Positions 1 through 9,235 of a stretch of DNA of 64,000 bases are shown here, in pieces. Below the pieces are notes generated by a model that was given only the letters and a program-made list of their open reading frames with translations, did not search any database and was not told the origin of the DNA. Numbering within the stretch: the stretch's first letter is position 1; the number at the start of each line of letters is the position of its first letter. The stretch spans positions 1 through 64,000 of the forward strand of contig NZ_JAJJWH010000014.1 of assembly GCF_020907245.1 (NCBI RefSeq), given 5' to 3'. This DNA is from Pontibacter harenae (lineage in GTDB: Bacteria > Bacteroidota > Bacteroidia > Cytophagales > Hymenobacteraceae). A program made the translations under genes and the position numbers.

Positions 1-57
1 ATTGAAATATGGAAATGACACAGTTTAAATTACACTCCCTACTTAGTGCTTTATTTA

Positions 58-100
58 AAACCAAAAGCCGCCAAGCATAAACTTGAACGGCTTCTGGTTT
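58..100 (-). terminator. Imperfect terminator hairpin downstream of leuS
   Basis: AAACC (58-62) and AAGCCG (65-70) pair with CGGCTT (88-93) and GGTTT (96-100), leaving a two-base internal mismatch. Read on the minus strand it lies 21 bases past the leuS stop and is followed by TTTTAAAT. It probably ends the leuS transcript. Bases 1-57 hold nothing I recognise. Confidence 0.5.
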
Positions 101-120
101 AGTTAGTAAGATGGAGCTAT

Positions 121-3006
121 TTATACTACCACATTTATTATTTTGTTTGGCACAATAATAATTTTCTTCGGCGGCTTTCCATCAAAAAATTTGGTTACCT
201 GCTCATCAGCTAACACGGCTTTCTCAATTTCTTCACGTGGAGTATCCGTAGCAAAAGTCAATTTAGCACGCATTTTACCGTTCACTGATACAGGATATTC
301 AAACGTATTCTCTACCAGATACTCCTCGTTCCATACTGGGAAAGAAGCATAACTGATGCTTTCGCTGTAGCCCAGCTTCTCCCAAAGCTCCTCGGTAATG
401 TGCGGTGCGTAAGGTGAAAGTATAACAGTAAGCGGCTCCAGTATGGCGCGTTTATTACACTTCAGCTGTGTCAGTTCGTTTGCACAGATCATGAAAGTTG
501 AAACCGAAGTATTAAAAGAGAAGCGCTCGATATCTTCCTCCACTTTCTTTATCGTCTTGTGCAGCGACTTCAGTTCAGCAGCTGTAGGAGCCTCATCAGA
601 CACAGCAAAGTTGCCGTTTTTATCGTGGAATAGGTTCCAGAAACGCTTTAGGAACTTATGTACACCATCCATGCCGTTGGTATTCCATGGCTTGAACTGC
701 TCCAGTGGTCCCAGGAACATCTCGTACATGCGCAGCGTATCAGCGCCTTGTCGCTCTACAATGTCATCAGGATTTACCACATTGTACTTCGACTTCGACA
801 TCTTTTCAATCTCAACACCGCAAATGTATTTGCCGTCTTCAAGTATAAATTCAGCCTCAGCGTTCTCCTGTCTCCAACTTTTAAAGGCTTCCATGTCTAG
901 CACATCATTTTCTACTATGTTCACGTCCACGTGCAGCCTTGTAAAGTACTCATCTAATGGATGTATAGAGTACTTACCTTCTGTAACAAGATTTGATGCT
1001 TCCTTATTAAGTTGTGAAATTGCTCCTAGAGAATCATGTAATTCATGAGCCTTTTCTTTAGCTTTATTAAGAGAATAATATTTAGGTTGGGTTTTCTCAG
1101 ATGACTTGTATCTATACACAAAGTTAGAGCGGCCCTGGATCATGCCCTGGTTGATGAGCTTTTTGAACGGTTCTTGTTCAGGCACTAGTCCCATATCAAA
1201 CATAAACTTGTTCCAGAAGCGGGAGTAGAGCAGGTGACCCGTAGCGTGCTCCGAACCACCAATGTATAGGTCCACGTTGCGCCAATAGTTTACAATGTCT
1301 TCTGCAGCAAAGGCCTCGTCGTTTTTAGGGTCCATGTAGCGGTACCAGTACCAGCTGGAGCCTGCCCAACCTGGCATGGTGCTCAGCTCATATTCATACT
1401 GTCCGTTATACTTCCAGTCCACGGCACGGCCTAGCGGCGGCTCTCCTGTTTCGGTTGGCAGGTAAGCATCGATCTTTGGCAGCTCTAACGGCAATTCACT
1501 TTCTTCCAGCAGGTGTGGAATCCTATCTTTAAAGTATACAGGCACAGGCTCACCCCAATAACGTTGGCGGCTGAACACTGCATCGCGCATTCTATAGTTG
1601 ATTCTTGCCTTGCCCAGTTTATTTTCTTCTAAAAACTTCACCAGTACAGGCAACGCTTCCTGATATGTAAGGCCGTTTACGATGCCAGAGTTAATGTAGT
1701 GCCCTTCTTTCGTATTGTCTGCTTGTGTATCGATGTCTTTCTGTGCATCTGAAACAGGTACAATAGGCAGGTTGAAATGCTTGGCAAAGTTCCAGTCGCG
1801 CTGGTCGCCAGAAGGAACGGCCATTACAGCACCCGTACCGTAACCAGCCAACACGTAATCGGCAATGTAAATAGGAATACGCTCGTTGTTAAAAGGATTA
1901 ATGGCGTAAGAACCTGTAAAGGCTCCCGAAACTGTTTTCACATCCGTCATACGCTCGCGCTCTGAACGGTTCTTGGCTACCGACACATATTCTTCTACTG
2001 TCGCACGTTGTTCATCGGTAGTAAACTGCTCCACCAACTCGTGCTCAGGCGCCAGCACCAGGAACGTTACGCCGTAAACGGTATCAATACGCGTGGTGAA
2101 TACCTTTATCTTCTCATCAGAATTTTCTACTGGGAAAGCCATTTCAGCACCGACAGATTTGCCGATCCAGTTGCGTTGCATTTCCTTAATTGGCTCAGGC
2201 CAATCTATGGTATCCAGTCCTTGCAGCAGACGTTCGGAATAGGCCGTGATGCGCATCATCCATTGGCGCATACGCTTCCGCTCTACAGGGTATCCGCCAC
2301 GCTCCGATACACCGCCTACCACTTCGTCGTTGGCCAATACTGTACCTAGGGCTGGGCACCAGTTCACGATGGCCTCAGCCACATACGTTAATCTATACTT
2401 CAGTAATATCTCCGATTTCTGATGCTCGTTATAATTCTGCCAATCATGAGAAGAGAAAGCAGCCGTATCTTCGTCGCAGGCAGCGTTTACTTTCTCGTTT
2501 CCGCTTTGCTCGAATACGCGCACAAGCGCATCAATCGGTTCTGCTTTGTCGGTGCTGTAGTTATAGTAGCTGTTAAACAGCTGCATGAAAATCCACTGCG
2601 TCCACTTATAGTAGCTAGGCTCGGACGTACGGATTTCACGCTCCCAATCAAACGAGAAGCCGATGTTTTTGAGCTGCTCTACATAGCGCTTGATGTTCTG
2701 CTCTGTGGTAATGGCTGGGTGCTGCCCAGTCTGGATGGCATATTGTTCGGCTGGCAAACCGAAGGCATCGAAGCCCATCGGGTGCAGCACATTATAGCCT
2801 TGCAGCCTTTTGTAGCGGCTCACGATGTCAGAGGCGATGTAGCCTAGCGGGTGTCCCACGTGCAAACCTGCTCCCGAAGGATAAGGGAACATGTCGAGGG
2901 CGTAGTATTTAGGTTTCTCACTTTTTGCTTCGGCTTTAAACGTCTGGTTCTCTTCCCAGTAACGCTGCCATTTTTTCTCAATCTGATTGAAGTTATATTC
3001 TGACAT
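121..3006 (-). CDS. leuS: Leucyl-tRNA synthetase
   Basis: Charges tRNA-Leu with leucine in the cytoplasm; class Ia synthetase. The HIGH-type motif HVGH is at residues 49-52 and KMSKS at 735-739. The CP1 editing domain lies around 300-500 and keeps the [15 protein letters not shown] segment that removes mischarged amino acids. The C-terminal anticodon-binding domain is present. At 961 aa it is somewhat longer than the 920-930 aa I associate with the phylum. The extra length sits around residues 630-688, a charged helical stretch between the [12 protein letters not shown] segment and LHVDVN, just ahead of KMSKS. It is transcribed alone, with a hairpin beyond its stop. Identification is certain; the role of the insert is unknown. 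Confidence 0.98.
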   Translation of the reverse strand: MSEYNFNQIEKKWQRYWEENQTFKAEAKSEKPKYYALDMFPYPSGAGLHVGHPLGYIASDIVSRYKRLQGYNVLHPMGFDAFGLPAEQYAIQTGQHPAITTEQNIKRYVEQLKNIGFSFDWEREIRTSEPSYYKWTQWIFMQLFNSYYNYSTDKAEPIDALVRVFEQSGNEKVNAACDEDTAAFSSHDWQNYNEHQKSEILLKYRLTYVAEAIVNWCPALGTVLANDEVVGGVSERGGYPVERKRMRQWMMRITAYSERLLQGLDTIDWPEPIKEMQRNWIGKSVGAEMAFPVENSDEKIKVFTTRIDTVYGVTFLVLAPEHELVEQFTTDEQRATVEEYVSVAKNRSERERMTDVKTVSGAFTGSYAINPFNNERIPIYIADYVLAGYGTGAVMAVPSGDQRDWNFAKHFNLPIVPVSDAQKDIDTQADNTKEGHYINSGIVNGLTYQEALPVLVKFLEENKLGKARINYRMRDAVFSRQRYWGEPVPVYFKDRIPHLLEESELPLELPKIDAYLPTETGEPPLGRAVDWKYNGQYEYELSTMPGWAGSSWYWYRYMDPKNDEAFAAEDIVNYWRNVDLYIGGSEHATGHLLYSRFWNKFMFDMGLVPEQEPFKKLINQGMIQGRSNFVYRYKSSEKTQPKYYSLNKAKEKAHELHDSLGAISQLNKEASNLVTEGKYSIHPLDEYFTRLHVDVNIVENDVLDMEAFKSWRQENAEAEFILEDGKYICGVEIEKMSKSKYNVVNPDDIVERQGADTLRMYEMFLGPLEQFKPWNTNGMDGVHKFLKRFWNLFHDKNGNFAVSDEAPTAAELKSLHKTIKKVEEDIERFSFNTSVSTFMICANELTQLKCNKRAILEPLTVILSPYAPHITEELWEKLGYSESISYASFPVWNEEYLVENTFEYPVSVNGKMRAKLTFATDTPREEIEKAVLADEQVTKFFDGKPPKKIIIVPNKIINVVV

Positions 3007-3388
3007 CTTTATCTGAAGGTCGTGTTTCTGTGTTAAACCGCTAAGTTAAGCTAAAAAGACAAAAGTTTTAAGAGAGATTTTTACGACGCACGTAGCACGT
3101 ATCAAGTATTAGAATTTGTTTATGACTATACAGTCCTATACATACCGCCAGTTTAGTCGAAGCGGTAACTGGTGGTGTTACATGGGCCAAGTCTGTGACT
3201 TGCGGATGAGATAATGGCAGGTAACGCAAGTTCTAAATTTGCCCTTGTACAGCCACAAGTAGCATTAATGCTAAACCTGCGACAAATAATAAGTTCTCAG
3301 ATTTTAAGAGCTAGCAAAATCTGAACACAAACATACAGGGCAGGAAATTTACTATGATTGCCTTATCTTTACGTTTCAGATAGGAACT
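3007..3388. other. Intergenic region with small palindromes
   Basis: No gene is visible between the divergent leuS and DsbA-like genes. Three palindromic stretches stand out: ACCGCCAGTT (3144-3153) with AACTGGTGGT (3167-3176); AAGTCTGTGACTT (3189-3201); and CAGATTTT (3298-3305) with AAAATCTG (3316-3323). TATCTTTA at 3364-3371 is a weak -7 box for the downstream gene, but no TTTG is seen at the right distance upstream. Confidence 0.45.
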
Positions 3389-4045
3389 ATGTCTCAGGAA
3401 AACAATGAACAGGCAAAAAAGCCGCAGTTGGTATACGTAATGGATCCGATGTGCTCATGGTGCTATGGGTTTGCACCCGTGATGCAACGCGTAGCCGAGG
3501 AGTATAAAGGTCAGTTGGAGCTGAAGCTGGTGATGGGAGGTTTAAGGCCTGGCTCAAGCACAGAACTGGACGAGCAGTATAAGCGGACACTGCGACATCA
3601 TTGGCAGGAGGTGGAGCAGATCACTGATCAGCCTTTCAGTTACAAATTACTCGACGAAGGTTTTATCTATGATTCTGAACCAGCTTGCAGGGCTGTCGTA
3701 ACGATGCGCTATATGAAGCCTGAGGCAGAGTTTGCTTTTGCGGAAGCTCTGCAGAAAGCATTCTATGCTTATGGGAAAGATATAAATAAAACAGAGGTAT
3801 TGGCTAATGTAGCCTTAGGCTTTGATGTAGAACTGGAGGTTTTTATTGCCAGCTTTGTATCGGAAGAGGCAAAGGAAAAAACAGCACAAGACTTTATGAT
3901 TGCGCACCAGTTGCAGGCCAATGCTTTTCCTAGTTTGTACCTGCTCAGTCCGAAAAAACTATTTTTGTTGAACCGTGGCTACCGCATGTATGAAGCAGTG
4001 CAGATGCGCTTGCAGGAGGCTTTAGATGGTTTAGAGCAACTATAA
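3389..4045 (+). CDS. DsbA-family thiol-disulfide oxidoreductase (FrnE-like)
   Basis: Predicted thioredoxin-fold protein with the redox motif C22-S-W-C25 at the end of the first strand (VYVMDPMCSWCYG), a helical insert, and a FPSLY segment near residue 183 in the place of the family's cis-proline loop. The DPMCSWC context is typical of cytoplasmic DsbA/FrnE-like proteins in Bacteroidota. No signal peptide is visible, so it probably acts in the cytoplasm. Length (218 aa) is normal. It is transcribed alone and converges on the CrtA-like gene with only 14 bases between the stops and no clear terminator. The physiological substrate is unknown. Confidence 0.85.
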   Translation: MSQENNEQAKKPQLVYVMDPMCSWCYGFAPVMQRVAEEYKGQLELKLVMGGLRPGSSTELDEQYKRTLRHHWQEVEQITDQPFSYKLLDEGFIYDSEPACRAVVTMRYMKPEAEFAFAEALQKAFYAYGKDINKTEVLANVALGFDVELEVFIASFVSEEAKEKTAQDFMIAHQLQANAFPSLYLLSPKKLFLLNRGYRMYEAVQMRLQEALDGLEQL

Positions 4046-4059
4046 AATTGTAGCAACTC

Positions 4060-4791
4060 CTATTGCAGAACCTCCCGTAGCGGATCAACACCATTCCAGG
4101 TACCGCTGCTATTCATTGGTATAAAGCGAGCAAAGAGTTCTTCGCTGTACCAATTCTCTGCTCGGGTGCGGCGTATTACCTCCTGGTGCAGCGGATGTTT
4201 GTAGACATAGCTTTTCATTGCCTCCACAGATTCCCAGACACTAAAGGTAGCCTGACGAATTAAAGGTAATTCCCCCAAACCGATAGAGCAAAGCAAGCCT
4301 TCGGCACTTTCTAAAGCGGTACTGGTGCGAGGCACAAATCGCCAGAAGCTGGGCAAAGCCAGCCAATTTATACTTGCTCGCGTTATCACGGCTACAGGAC
4401 CAGCCGATGGTGAAGCATCAAGAACAGGATTAAAGGGGTTCTGCCTATCCCAAAATCCATGTGACTGCAGCGGAAGCAATTTTACAGTCCATATTTCAAC
4501 AGTATGCTGCTTATATTCTTGTATCAGCTCTGAGTTTTGAAGAAAAGCATCGGCGGCAGCTTCGCTTTCCCACGTGCACATCAGGCCGTAGCGCCTGAAG
4601 TTAGGCTTAATACTGAAACCCTTGCCATGCCCACTTCCCAGCAGTTTATAAAAAAGTAGTCCTGGCACCTTCGCCAGTTTCGGCACAGATGTCCCCATCT
4701 GCGCTAATCCCCATCGTATGTGCCCGTTGCGGATGCCGAACAAAGTAAGGGTGGTGAGGCGTGCTTGATAAGTTAGGGCAGCATTTTTCAA
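4060..4791 (-). CDS. CrtA-like (spheroidene monooxygenase family) protein
   Basis: 243 aa soluble protein resembling the spheroidene monooxygenase (CrtA) family: an N-terminal TLFGIRNGHIRWGLAQMG segment, then GLLFYKLLGSGHGKGF and a RYGLMCTWESEAAADAFL stretch, with a dimeric alpha-beta barrel feel in the second half (FSVWESVEAMKSYVYKHPLHQEVIRRT). CrtA enzymes introduce keto groups into acyclic carotenoids, and pink or red Bacteroidota often carry relatives. No other carotenoid gene lies in this window, so the real substrate is open; a heme-binding or antibiotic-monooxygenase-like role is possible. Upstream, 4792-5005 contains only a REP-like unit and the terminator of the next gene. Confidence 0.7.
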   Translation of the reverse strand: MKNAALTYQARLTTLTLFGIRNGHIRWGLAQMGTSVPKLAKVPGLLFYKLLGSGHGKGFSIKPNFRRYGLMCTWESEAAADAFLQNSELIQEYKQHTVEIWTVKLLPLQSHGFWDRQNPFNPVLDASPSAGPVAVITRASINWLALPSFWRFVPRTSTALESAEGLLCSIGLGELPLIRQATFSVWESVEAMKSYVYKHPLHQEVIRRTRAENWYSEELFARFIPMNSSGTWNGVDPLREVLQ

Positions 4792-4856
4792 AGTGAGGTT
4801 TGAAATAGAGGGTGACTATATACAAGCGCTAGTTTTTTGCAGACTTAGTGCTTACC

Positions 4857-4885
4857 CTTGCTGCGTGGTTTCACCAGCAACGGCA
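4857..4885. repeat. Divergent copy of a GTTGTTGG...CAACAAC REP-like unit
   Basis: The stretch around 4852-4885 has the same layout as the palindromic units at 21462-21490 and 24361-24500, including CACCAGCAACGGCA against the others' CACCAACAAC or GACCAACAAC. By my alignment about 19 of 29 positions match the 24 kb units, so this is the weakest member. It lies between genes. Confidence 0.35.
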
Positions 4886-4932
4886 GTTTATTACGTGATA
4901 AAGTCAGCTAAAAATTTATGCTGTACACTAAA

Positions 4933-4965
4933 AAAGCACCTGCCATCTTGTATGGCAGGTGCTTT
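4933..4965 (-). terminator. Strong intrinsic terminator of the PPOX-family gene
   Basis: AAAGCACCTGCCAT (4933-4946) pairs perfectly with ATGGCAGGTGCTTT (4952-4965) around a five-base loop. Read on the minus strand it ends in a T run and lies about 40 bases past the stop at 5006. Confidence 0.85.
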
Positions 4966-5005
4966 GTAAGGAATCAGTCGTTTCAATTCCTTTCAATCAA
5001 ATTAG

Positions 5006-5506
5006 TTATAGGTTTATTTTCTTGTTATCTCCTGGATGTGCGGGCTCTCCAGTAATGGCAGCTTTTACCATTCCATATAAATGTACTACCGCGCTGTTTG
5101 GCGCATCCCAGTATTCTGCTTTGTCAATCGTCACTTTTATCAGCCCAACATTCGGATCTTCTTTTCCTTCAGGAAACCAGGCTTTGAGGGCAGGATTCCA
5201 AAGTTCATCAATCTTTGCTTTATCTTTGGTTAATGTTGCTCTACCCGAAACCGAAATGTAAGTTTGGTCGCTTGTGTTGGCAAAGCTAAGATTAACATGT
5301 GAATCGTGTTTCAACTCTTCAGACTTGCCTGAATGGTAACCTGTAAAGAACCACATTGTACCGTCTGCTTTCGTCTCAGAGGTACGCATAGGGCGACTGC
5401 GGAGGCTGCCATCCTCGTCCTGCGTCGTCATCATGGCAATGTCAATATCTTTTATCAGGTCTATTAGCTTTTGGAGGTTTTCCATCGTATTTTGATCTGT
5501 ATTCAT
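5006..5506 (-). CDS. Pyridoxamine 5'-phosphate oxidase-family protein (general stress protein 26-like)
   Basis: 166 aa protein of the split-barrel flavin-binding family. It has the family's DIDIAMMTTQDEDGSLRSRPMR opening, then MWFFTGYHSGKSEEL, VNLSFANTSDQTYISVSGRATL and a C-terminal EYWDAPNSAVVHLYG segment. These match the B. subtilis GSP26 type rather than true PdxH, which is encoded separately at the right edge of the window. Members bind FMN or related cofactors and are often stress-induced; the exact reaction is unknown. It is transcribed alone, with a strong terminator after the stop. Confidence 0.85.
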   Translation of the reverse strand: MNTDQNTMENLQKLIDLIKDIDIAMMTTQDEDGSLRSRPMRTSETKADGTMWFFTGYHSGKSEELKHDSHVNLSFANTSDQTYISVSGRATLTKDKAKIDELWNPALKAWFPEGKEDPNVGLIKVTIDKAEYWDAPNSAVVHLYGMVKAAITGEPAHPGDNKKINL

Positions 5507-5644
5507 AGTTTTCTTGTTAGGTCAGTTTAAGATTACGCTGTAAAACAGCTTATGGTTTATACTTGAGATCTATCTGCTTTAGCTTATTTCCTTAAGAACA
5601 GGATAAATAAATAATTGTTTTGAACCCAATTTATACTTTTTGTT

Positions 5645-6229
5645 TTGAATTATCTGGCTCATGTGTTTCTTTCTGGTGATGATGAAGAGCTGCTGTTCGG
5701 GAATTTTATAGCCGATGCCGTAAAAGGCAAGCAAGGAGCTACCTACGCACCAGGTATAGCCAAAGGAATACGCCTGCACCGCCTCATCGATACCTACACC
5801 GACACACATCCTATAGTGGCTGAATCCAAAGCCCGCCTTCGACCTAAGTATAGAAAATATGCCCCTGTTGTAGCCGACATGTTTTTCGACCATTTTCTGG
5901 CTAGTCAGTTTGAGCAGTACGCGCAGGAGCCGCTAGAGCGTTATACGCAGCGGGTTTACAATATCATCAATAGCAATTCTCACCTGCTGCCTCAGCGGGT
6001 ACAGCATTTTTTTCCGCATATGATGCAGCACAACTGGCTGCTTAGTTATGCCAGGGTGGAAGGAGTGGGGCAGGCTTTAACGGGCATGAGCCGAAGAGCC
6101 GCTTTTGCTTCTGGTATGGAAACAGCAGCCGAAGAGTTAGTAGAGAACTATACTTTGTATGCAGCCGATTTCGCACTATTCTTTCCAGAGTTGGTGGCTT
6201 ATGTTAAGCAGTTGAGGAGTGCTCTTTAG
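5645..6229 (+). CDS. acpH: Acyl carrier protein phosphodiesterase (DUF479)
   Basis: Hydrolyses the 4'-phosphopantetheine group from holo-ACP. Length (194 aa) matches E. coli AcpH. Family landmarks are MNYLAHVFLS at the N-terminus, GNFIADAVKG, RLHRLIDTYTDTHP and DMFFDHFLA, a HD-like set of His/Asp residues. The start codon is TTG at 5645; I accept it because the NYLAH... opening is the conserved start of the family and no ATG lies nearby in frame. Only about 140 bases separate it from the divergent PPOX-family gene, and 5507-5644 holds no other feature apart from two copies of TTTATACTT. Confidence 0.9.
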   Translation: MNYLAHVFLSGDDEELLFGNFIADAVKGKQGATYAPGIAKGIRLHRLIDTYTDTHPIVAESKARLRPKYRKYAPVVADMFFDHFLASQFEQYAQEPLERYTQRVYNIINSNSHLLPQRVQHFFPHMMQHNWLLSYARVEGVGQALTGMSRRAAFASGMETAAEELVENYTLYAADFALFFPELVAYVKQLRSAL

Positions 6230-6320
6230 TATGCTCTACTAATTCAGCTTCAGGAAGGAGGCACTGCAGCATTGTTTTTTGATGAAAAATCAAACTTAAT
6301 TTTTATCAATCATACAGGCT

Positions 6321-6397
6321 GTCATTTCGAACGGTAGTGAGAAATCTGATATATAATGAAAAAGTATTCCAGATTTCTCCCGATGGTCGAAATGACA
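6321..6397. repeat. REP-like imperfect palindrome
   Basis: GTCATTTCGA (6321-6330) ... GAGAAATCT (6339-6347) is mirrored by AGATTTCTC (6372-6380) ... TCGAAATGAC (6388-6397). The two arms could form a long interrupted hairpin in either strand. This kind of GTCATTTCGA/GAGAAATCT element is familiar from intergenic regions of many Bacteroidota; that statement is from memory. It sits between acpH and slyD, which converge on it. Confidence 0.65.
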
Positions 6398-6417
6398 ATA
6401 TAATTCTCTTTAAAACA

Positions 6418-6445
6418 AAAAGAGCAGCTAAAAGGCTGCTCTTTT
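6418..6445 (-). terminator. Intrinsic terminator of slyD
   Basis: AAAAGAGCAGC (6418-6428) pairs perfectly with GCTGCTCTTTT (6435-6445), loop TAAAAG. It is about 30 bases past the slyD stop, and its flanks are T-rich in either direction, so it may also stop transcription from acpH. Confidence 0.85.
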
Positions 6446-6476
6446 CGAAACGTATCAATAAGTAATATTCTATTTT

Positions 6477-6989
6477 TTAGTGATGATGGCCACCTTCGCC
6501 ATGTACATGGCCGTGGTCGATTTCTTCTGGCGTGGCCTCGCGTACGTTTTCAACTTTGCCTTTAAAGTGAAGCTCTTTGCCTGCCAAAGGATGGTTGAAG
6601 TCCATAATAACTGAATCGTCTTTTACTTCTGCTACACGGCCCTGTAGCTGGTTGCCCTCGCTGTCTGCCATAGGTATAAAGTTACCTGCTTCCAGCATGT
6701 TATCAGGAACGCTGCCATCTACCTGGAAAACCTGCATCGGGAGCTCAACTACTGCATTCTCATCAATATCACCATAGCCATCATCAGAATCCAGTTTAAA
6801 ATCAAAAGAGTCGCCTGTATTCAGGCCATTCAGGTTCTCCTCAAACTGGTCAGGAAGGCCGCTCATGCCATAAATAAACACCATCGGCTGCTCTTCGTTG
6901 GCAACTTCAACCAGGCTTTGCTCGCCTTTCTCGTTATCAATCCGAAGCTCGTAGGTGAGCGAAACCACTTTGTTCTTGTCGATTTTCAT
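6477..6989 (-). CDS. slyD: FKBP-type peptidyl-prolyl isomerase, SlyD-like
   Basis: Prolyl isomerase and chaperone of the SlyD type, 170 aa. The FKBP half-domains (KVVSLTYELRIDNEKGE..., FIYGMSGLPDQFEENLNGL) enclose an insert-in-flap chaperone domain (about residues 70-125), followed by DFNHPLAGKELHFKGKV. The tail DHGHVHGEGGHHH is His-rich and probably binds nickel or another metal, as in SlyD. No signal peptide, so cytoplasmic. It is preceded by the helicase gene on the same strand, but 135 bases separate them and it probably has its own promoter. Confidence 0.93.
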   Translation of the reverse strand: MKIDKNKVVSLTYELRIDNEKGEQSLVEVANEEQPMVFIYGMSGLPDQFEENLNGLNTGDSFDFKLDSDDGYGDIDENAVVELPMQVFQVDGSVPDNMLEAGNFIPMADSEGNQLQGRVAEVKDDSVIMDFNHPLAGKELHFKGKVENVREATPEEIDHGHVHGEGGHHH

Positions 6990-7124
6990 GACTAATAGTT
7001 ATTTGAGTTTCTAGTGTGTTTTAAACTAAGGTAAGAATTTTATCTTAAGCCGCCTTGCCGAAGCTTGGATAAATTACGAGCTCGGCCACTCACACCTTTT
7101 ATTTCTAATTAATCGCAGCGTGAG

Positions 7125-9068
7125 CTACTCCATCAATTCCGTTAGTTCCCAAACGCTGCGATAAGAGTTTATACTTTCTACATAGGTTATGAAATCAGCA
7201 TAAAACGGGTGCTGACTCAGAGTGGCACTATCGCCCACAATCACCAGTTTTTTCTTAGCCCGTGTCATGGCAACGTTCATTCTTCTTATATCGGCCAAAA
7301 AGCCTATTTCGCCCAAATCGTTGCTGCGCGTCATGCTGATATAGATAATATCACGTTCCTGCCCCTGGAAACTATCTACTGTACCAACGGAAAGTTCACG
7401 TTTCAGTTTCAGTTCGTGCAGTAGGGGCGTGTGCTCCACGCGGTCCTCCAGGTAATTTATTTGGGCACGGTACGGTGCTATTACTCCTATACGCAAAGGC
7501 TCTTGTTCTTCTTCGGTTGGCGTGTAATCTTTTAGTAGGTGTACCAGGTGGTTGAGCAACAGGTTCGCTTCCTCTGGGTTAGCGGAGCTCTGGCTCTCTT
7601 CACGGTCCACTTCGTTATAGCCGCAACCCGCAGTATCCACAAACTCCACAGCCAAACCAGGCGCAAATGCTTTGCTATAATGGCTCAGGTCACTATCGTG
7701 TACACTTGCATCCGCTTTCAGTTCTCCGTGATAAAACTGTTCGTTCGAAAACTGCATAATATGGTGGTGCATGCGGTACTGTGTTTTCAGCATGACGCCT
7801 ACATTTTGCTGCCGCTCAATGCATTTTTCAAATAGTGTTTTGCCAAGTCCGCCTTTTTCGGCTTCGAATGATTTTACAGTAGGAGGGAGTTGGCAGTGGT
7901 CACCTGCCAATACCACACGTTTCGCCCTCGATATTGGAATCCAGCAGGCAGGCTCTAACGCCTGAGCCGCCTCATCTATAAAGACGGTATCATACTCAAA
8001 ATGACGTATGGCTCTGTTGGCAGCACCAACAAGGGTACAGGTAATTACCTGCGCATTTGACAGCACATCTTCCGAAATATATTCTTCAATCCGATCTGCT
8101 TCATCAAGTAAACGGCGGCTCTCTGACTTAAAGAACTGCCTTTGTGCTCGCTCTTCATGCCCAAACTTACGCTTAAACTGATTAGCCATGCGCTTATATT
8201 CTTCAGCGGTTTTGCGGTACTCTTTTAGGTTTTTGTAGGAGCGATGCGCCATCACCTGTGCATCCAATGTATGCTCCAGCAACACGTCCGATACCCTGGA
8301 AGGGTTGCCTATGCGTGTTACATTTACGCCTTCGTTTGCCAGCTTTTCAGTAAGTAAATCTACTGCTGTGTTTGAAGGAGCTGTAACCAACAGGCGCTTT
8401 TGCGTGAGGAGCGTTTGTAAGATAGCCTGCACCAGCGTAGTCGTTTTACCTGTGCCTGGAGGTCCATGAATAATTGCTACATCTTTTGCCTGCACAATTT
8501 TCCGTACCGCCTCATTCTGCGACTCGTTTAACGAAGAAATATCCTCCATCTGCTCATCAGTAAACTGCGGAGCCACATCGCCCAGCAAAATATCGCGCAG
8601 TTCGGCCAGCCGCGTTTTATAAGCTTCTATCACCTTTTTCATGGCAATTTCCATCTCACGGTAGCTCATCTCATCAAAAGTGAGATCAATTCCAAGCCGA
8701 CCATCTTCTATCCAATCAGGGAGGTCTTCTTTGTTTGTAGCCAACAACACTTTATTGCGCCTAAGGCCAACAATAACGCCGCTTATACTTTGGCGCTCGC
8801 CGCTGTTACTGAACAAAGAGGCAGCTTTGCCTGTCTGGAAAAGGTGTAGCTGGTCGCGGTCTTTTGTACGCTCCAGTTCGATTACTACCTTATTGCCAAA
8901 GCCAAACTCTTCTTTCACAATTACCACAGGATACCAGCAGAAGCCCATTTCCTTGCGTTCGGTAATGGTGCTTTTCATGCTCTTCAGCTTATATTGCTGG
9001 CGATCTTCTTCCTGTTCAATTTTAAGCAGCTCCTGGACCTGCTTCAGTTCATACAAAATTTCACTCAT
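7125..9068 (-). CDS. Superfamily 1B AAA helicase, UPF1/IGHMBP2-like
   Basis: 647 aa DNA or RNA helicase. Walker A GPPGTGKTT starts at residue 202, the Walker B/motif II DEAA at 365, then AGDHCQLPPT (motif III), YRMH (IV), DSFQGQERD (V) and NVAMTRAKK (VI). The N-terminal third carries the beta-barrel (1B-like) region with a short coiled stretch. DEAA and the QGQE motif V place it with the UPF1-like 5'-3' helicases found in many Bacteroidota, where the function is not well defined; a replication, repair or RNA role is possible. A hairpin lies just 16 bases before the ATG, so the message probably carries it in the leader. Confidence 0.9.
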   Translation of the reverse strand: MSEILYELKQVQELLKIEQEEDRQQYKLKSMKSTITERKEMGFCWYPVVIVKEEFGFGNKVVIELERTKDRDQLHLFQTGKAASLFSNSGERQSISGVIVGLRRNKVLLATNKEDLPDWIEDGRLGIDLTFDEMSYREMEIAMKKVIEAYKTRLAELRDILLGDVAPQFTDEQMEDISSLNESQNEAVRKIVQAKDVAIIHGPPGTGKTTTLVQAILQTLLTQKRLLVTAPSNTAVDLLTEKLANEGVNVTRIGNPSRVSDVLLEHTLDAQVMAHRSYKNLKEYRKTAEEYKRMANQFKRKFGHEERAQRQFFKSESRRLLDEADRIEEYISEDVLSNAQVITCTLVGAANRAIRHFEYDTVFIDEAAQALEPACWIPISRAKRVVLAGDHCQLPPTVKSFEAEKGGLGKTLFEKCIERQQNVGVMLKTQYRMHHHIMQFSNEQFYHGELKADASVHDSDLSHYSKAFAPGLAVEFVDTAGCGYNEVDREESQSSANPEEANLLLNHLVHLLKDYTPTEEEQEPLRIGVIAPYRAQINYLEDRVEHTPLLHELKLKRELSVGTVDSFQGQERDIIYISMTRSNDLGEIGFLADIRRMNVAMTRAKKKLVIVGDSATLSQHPFYADFITYVESINSYRSVWELTELME

Positions 9069-9083
9069 GTATTTAAAATAAGA

Positions 9084-9109
9084 AAGGCTGGTGTTTATAC
9101 GCCAGCCTT
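9084..9109 (-). terminator. Hairpin between the coiled-coil membrane gene and the helicase start
   Basis: AAGGCTGG (9084-9091) pairs with CCAGCCTT (9102-9109), extended inward by a wobble and a G-C pair. On the minus strand it is followed by TTTCTTATTTT and then the helicase ATG at 9068. It looks like an intrinsic terminator for the upstream gene (stop 9236), but its position inside the probable helicase leader also allows attenuation. Confidence 0.6.
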
Positions 9110-9235
9110 ATCTTTTATGATTTTTTATTTAGACGTTATTACCCGCTAGTCATTTCGGCCAGCCATCATACGTAACAAACTTAAACTATAACTTAATTCC
9201 AGAACAAGCATGTTCTAGGGAATCTAAAGGTCAAA

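Noticed and set aside
4060..4791. Part of a carotenoid biosynthesis cluster
   Set aside because: No crtB, crtI, crtZ or related gene lies anywhere in the window.
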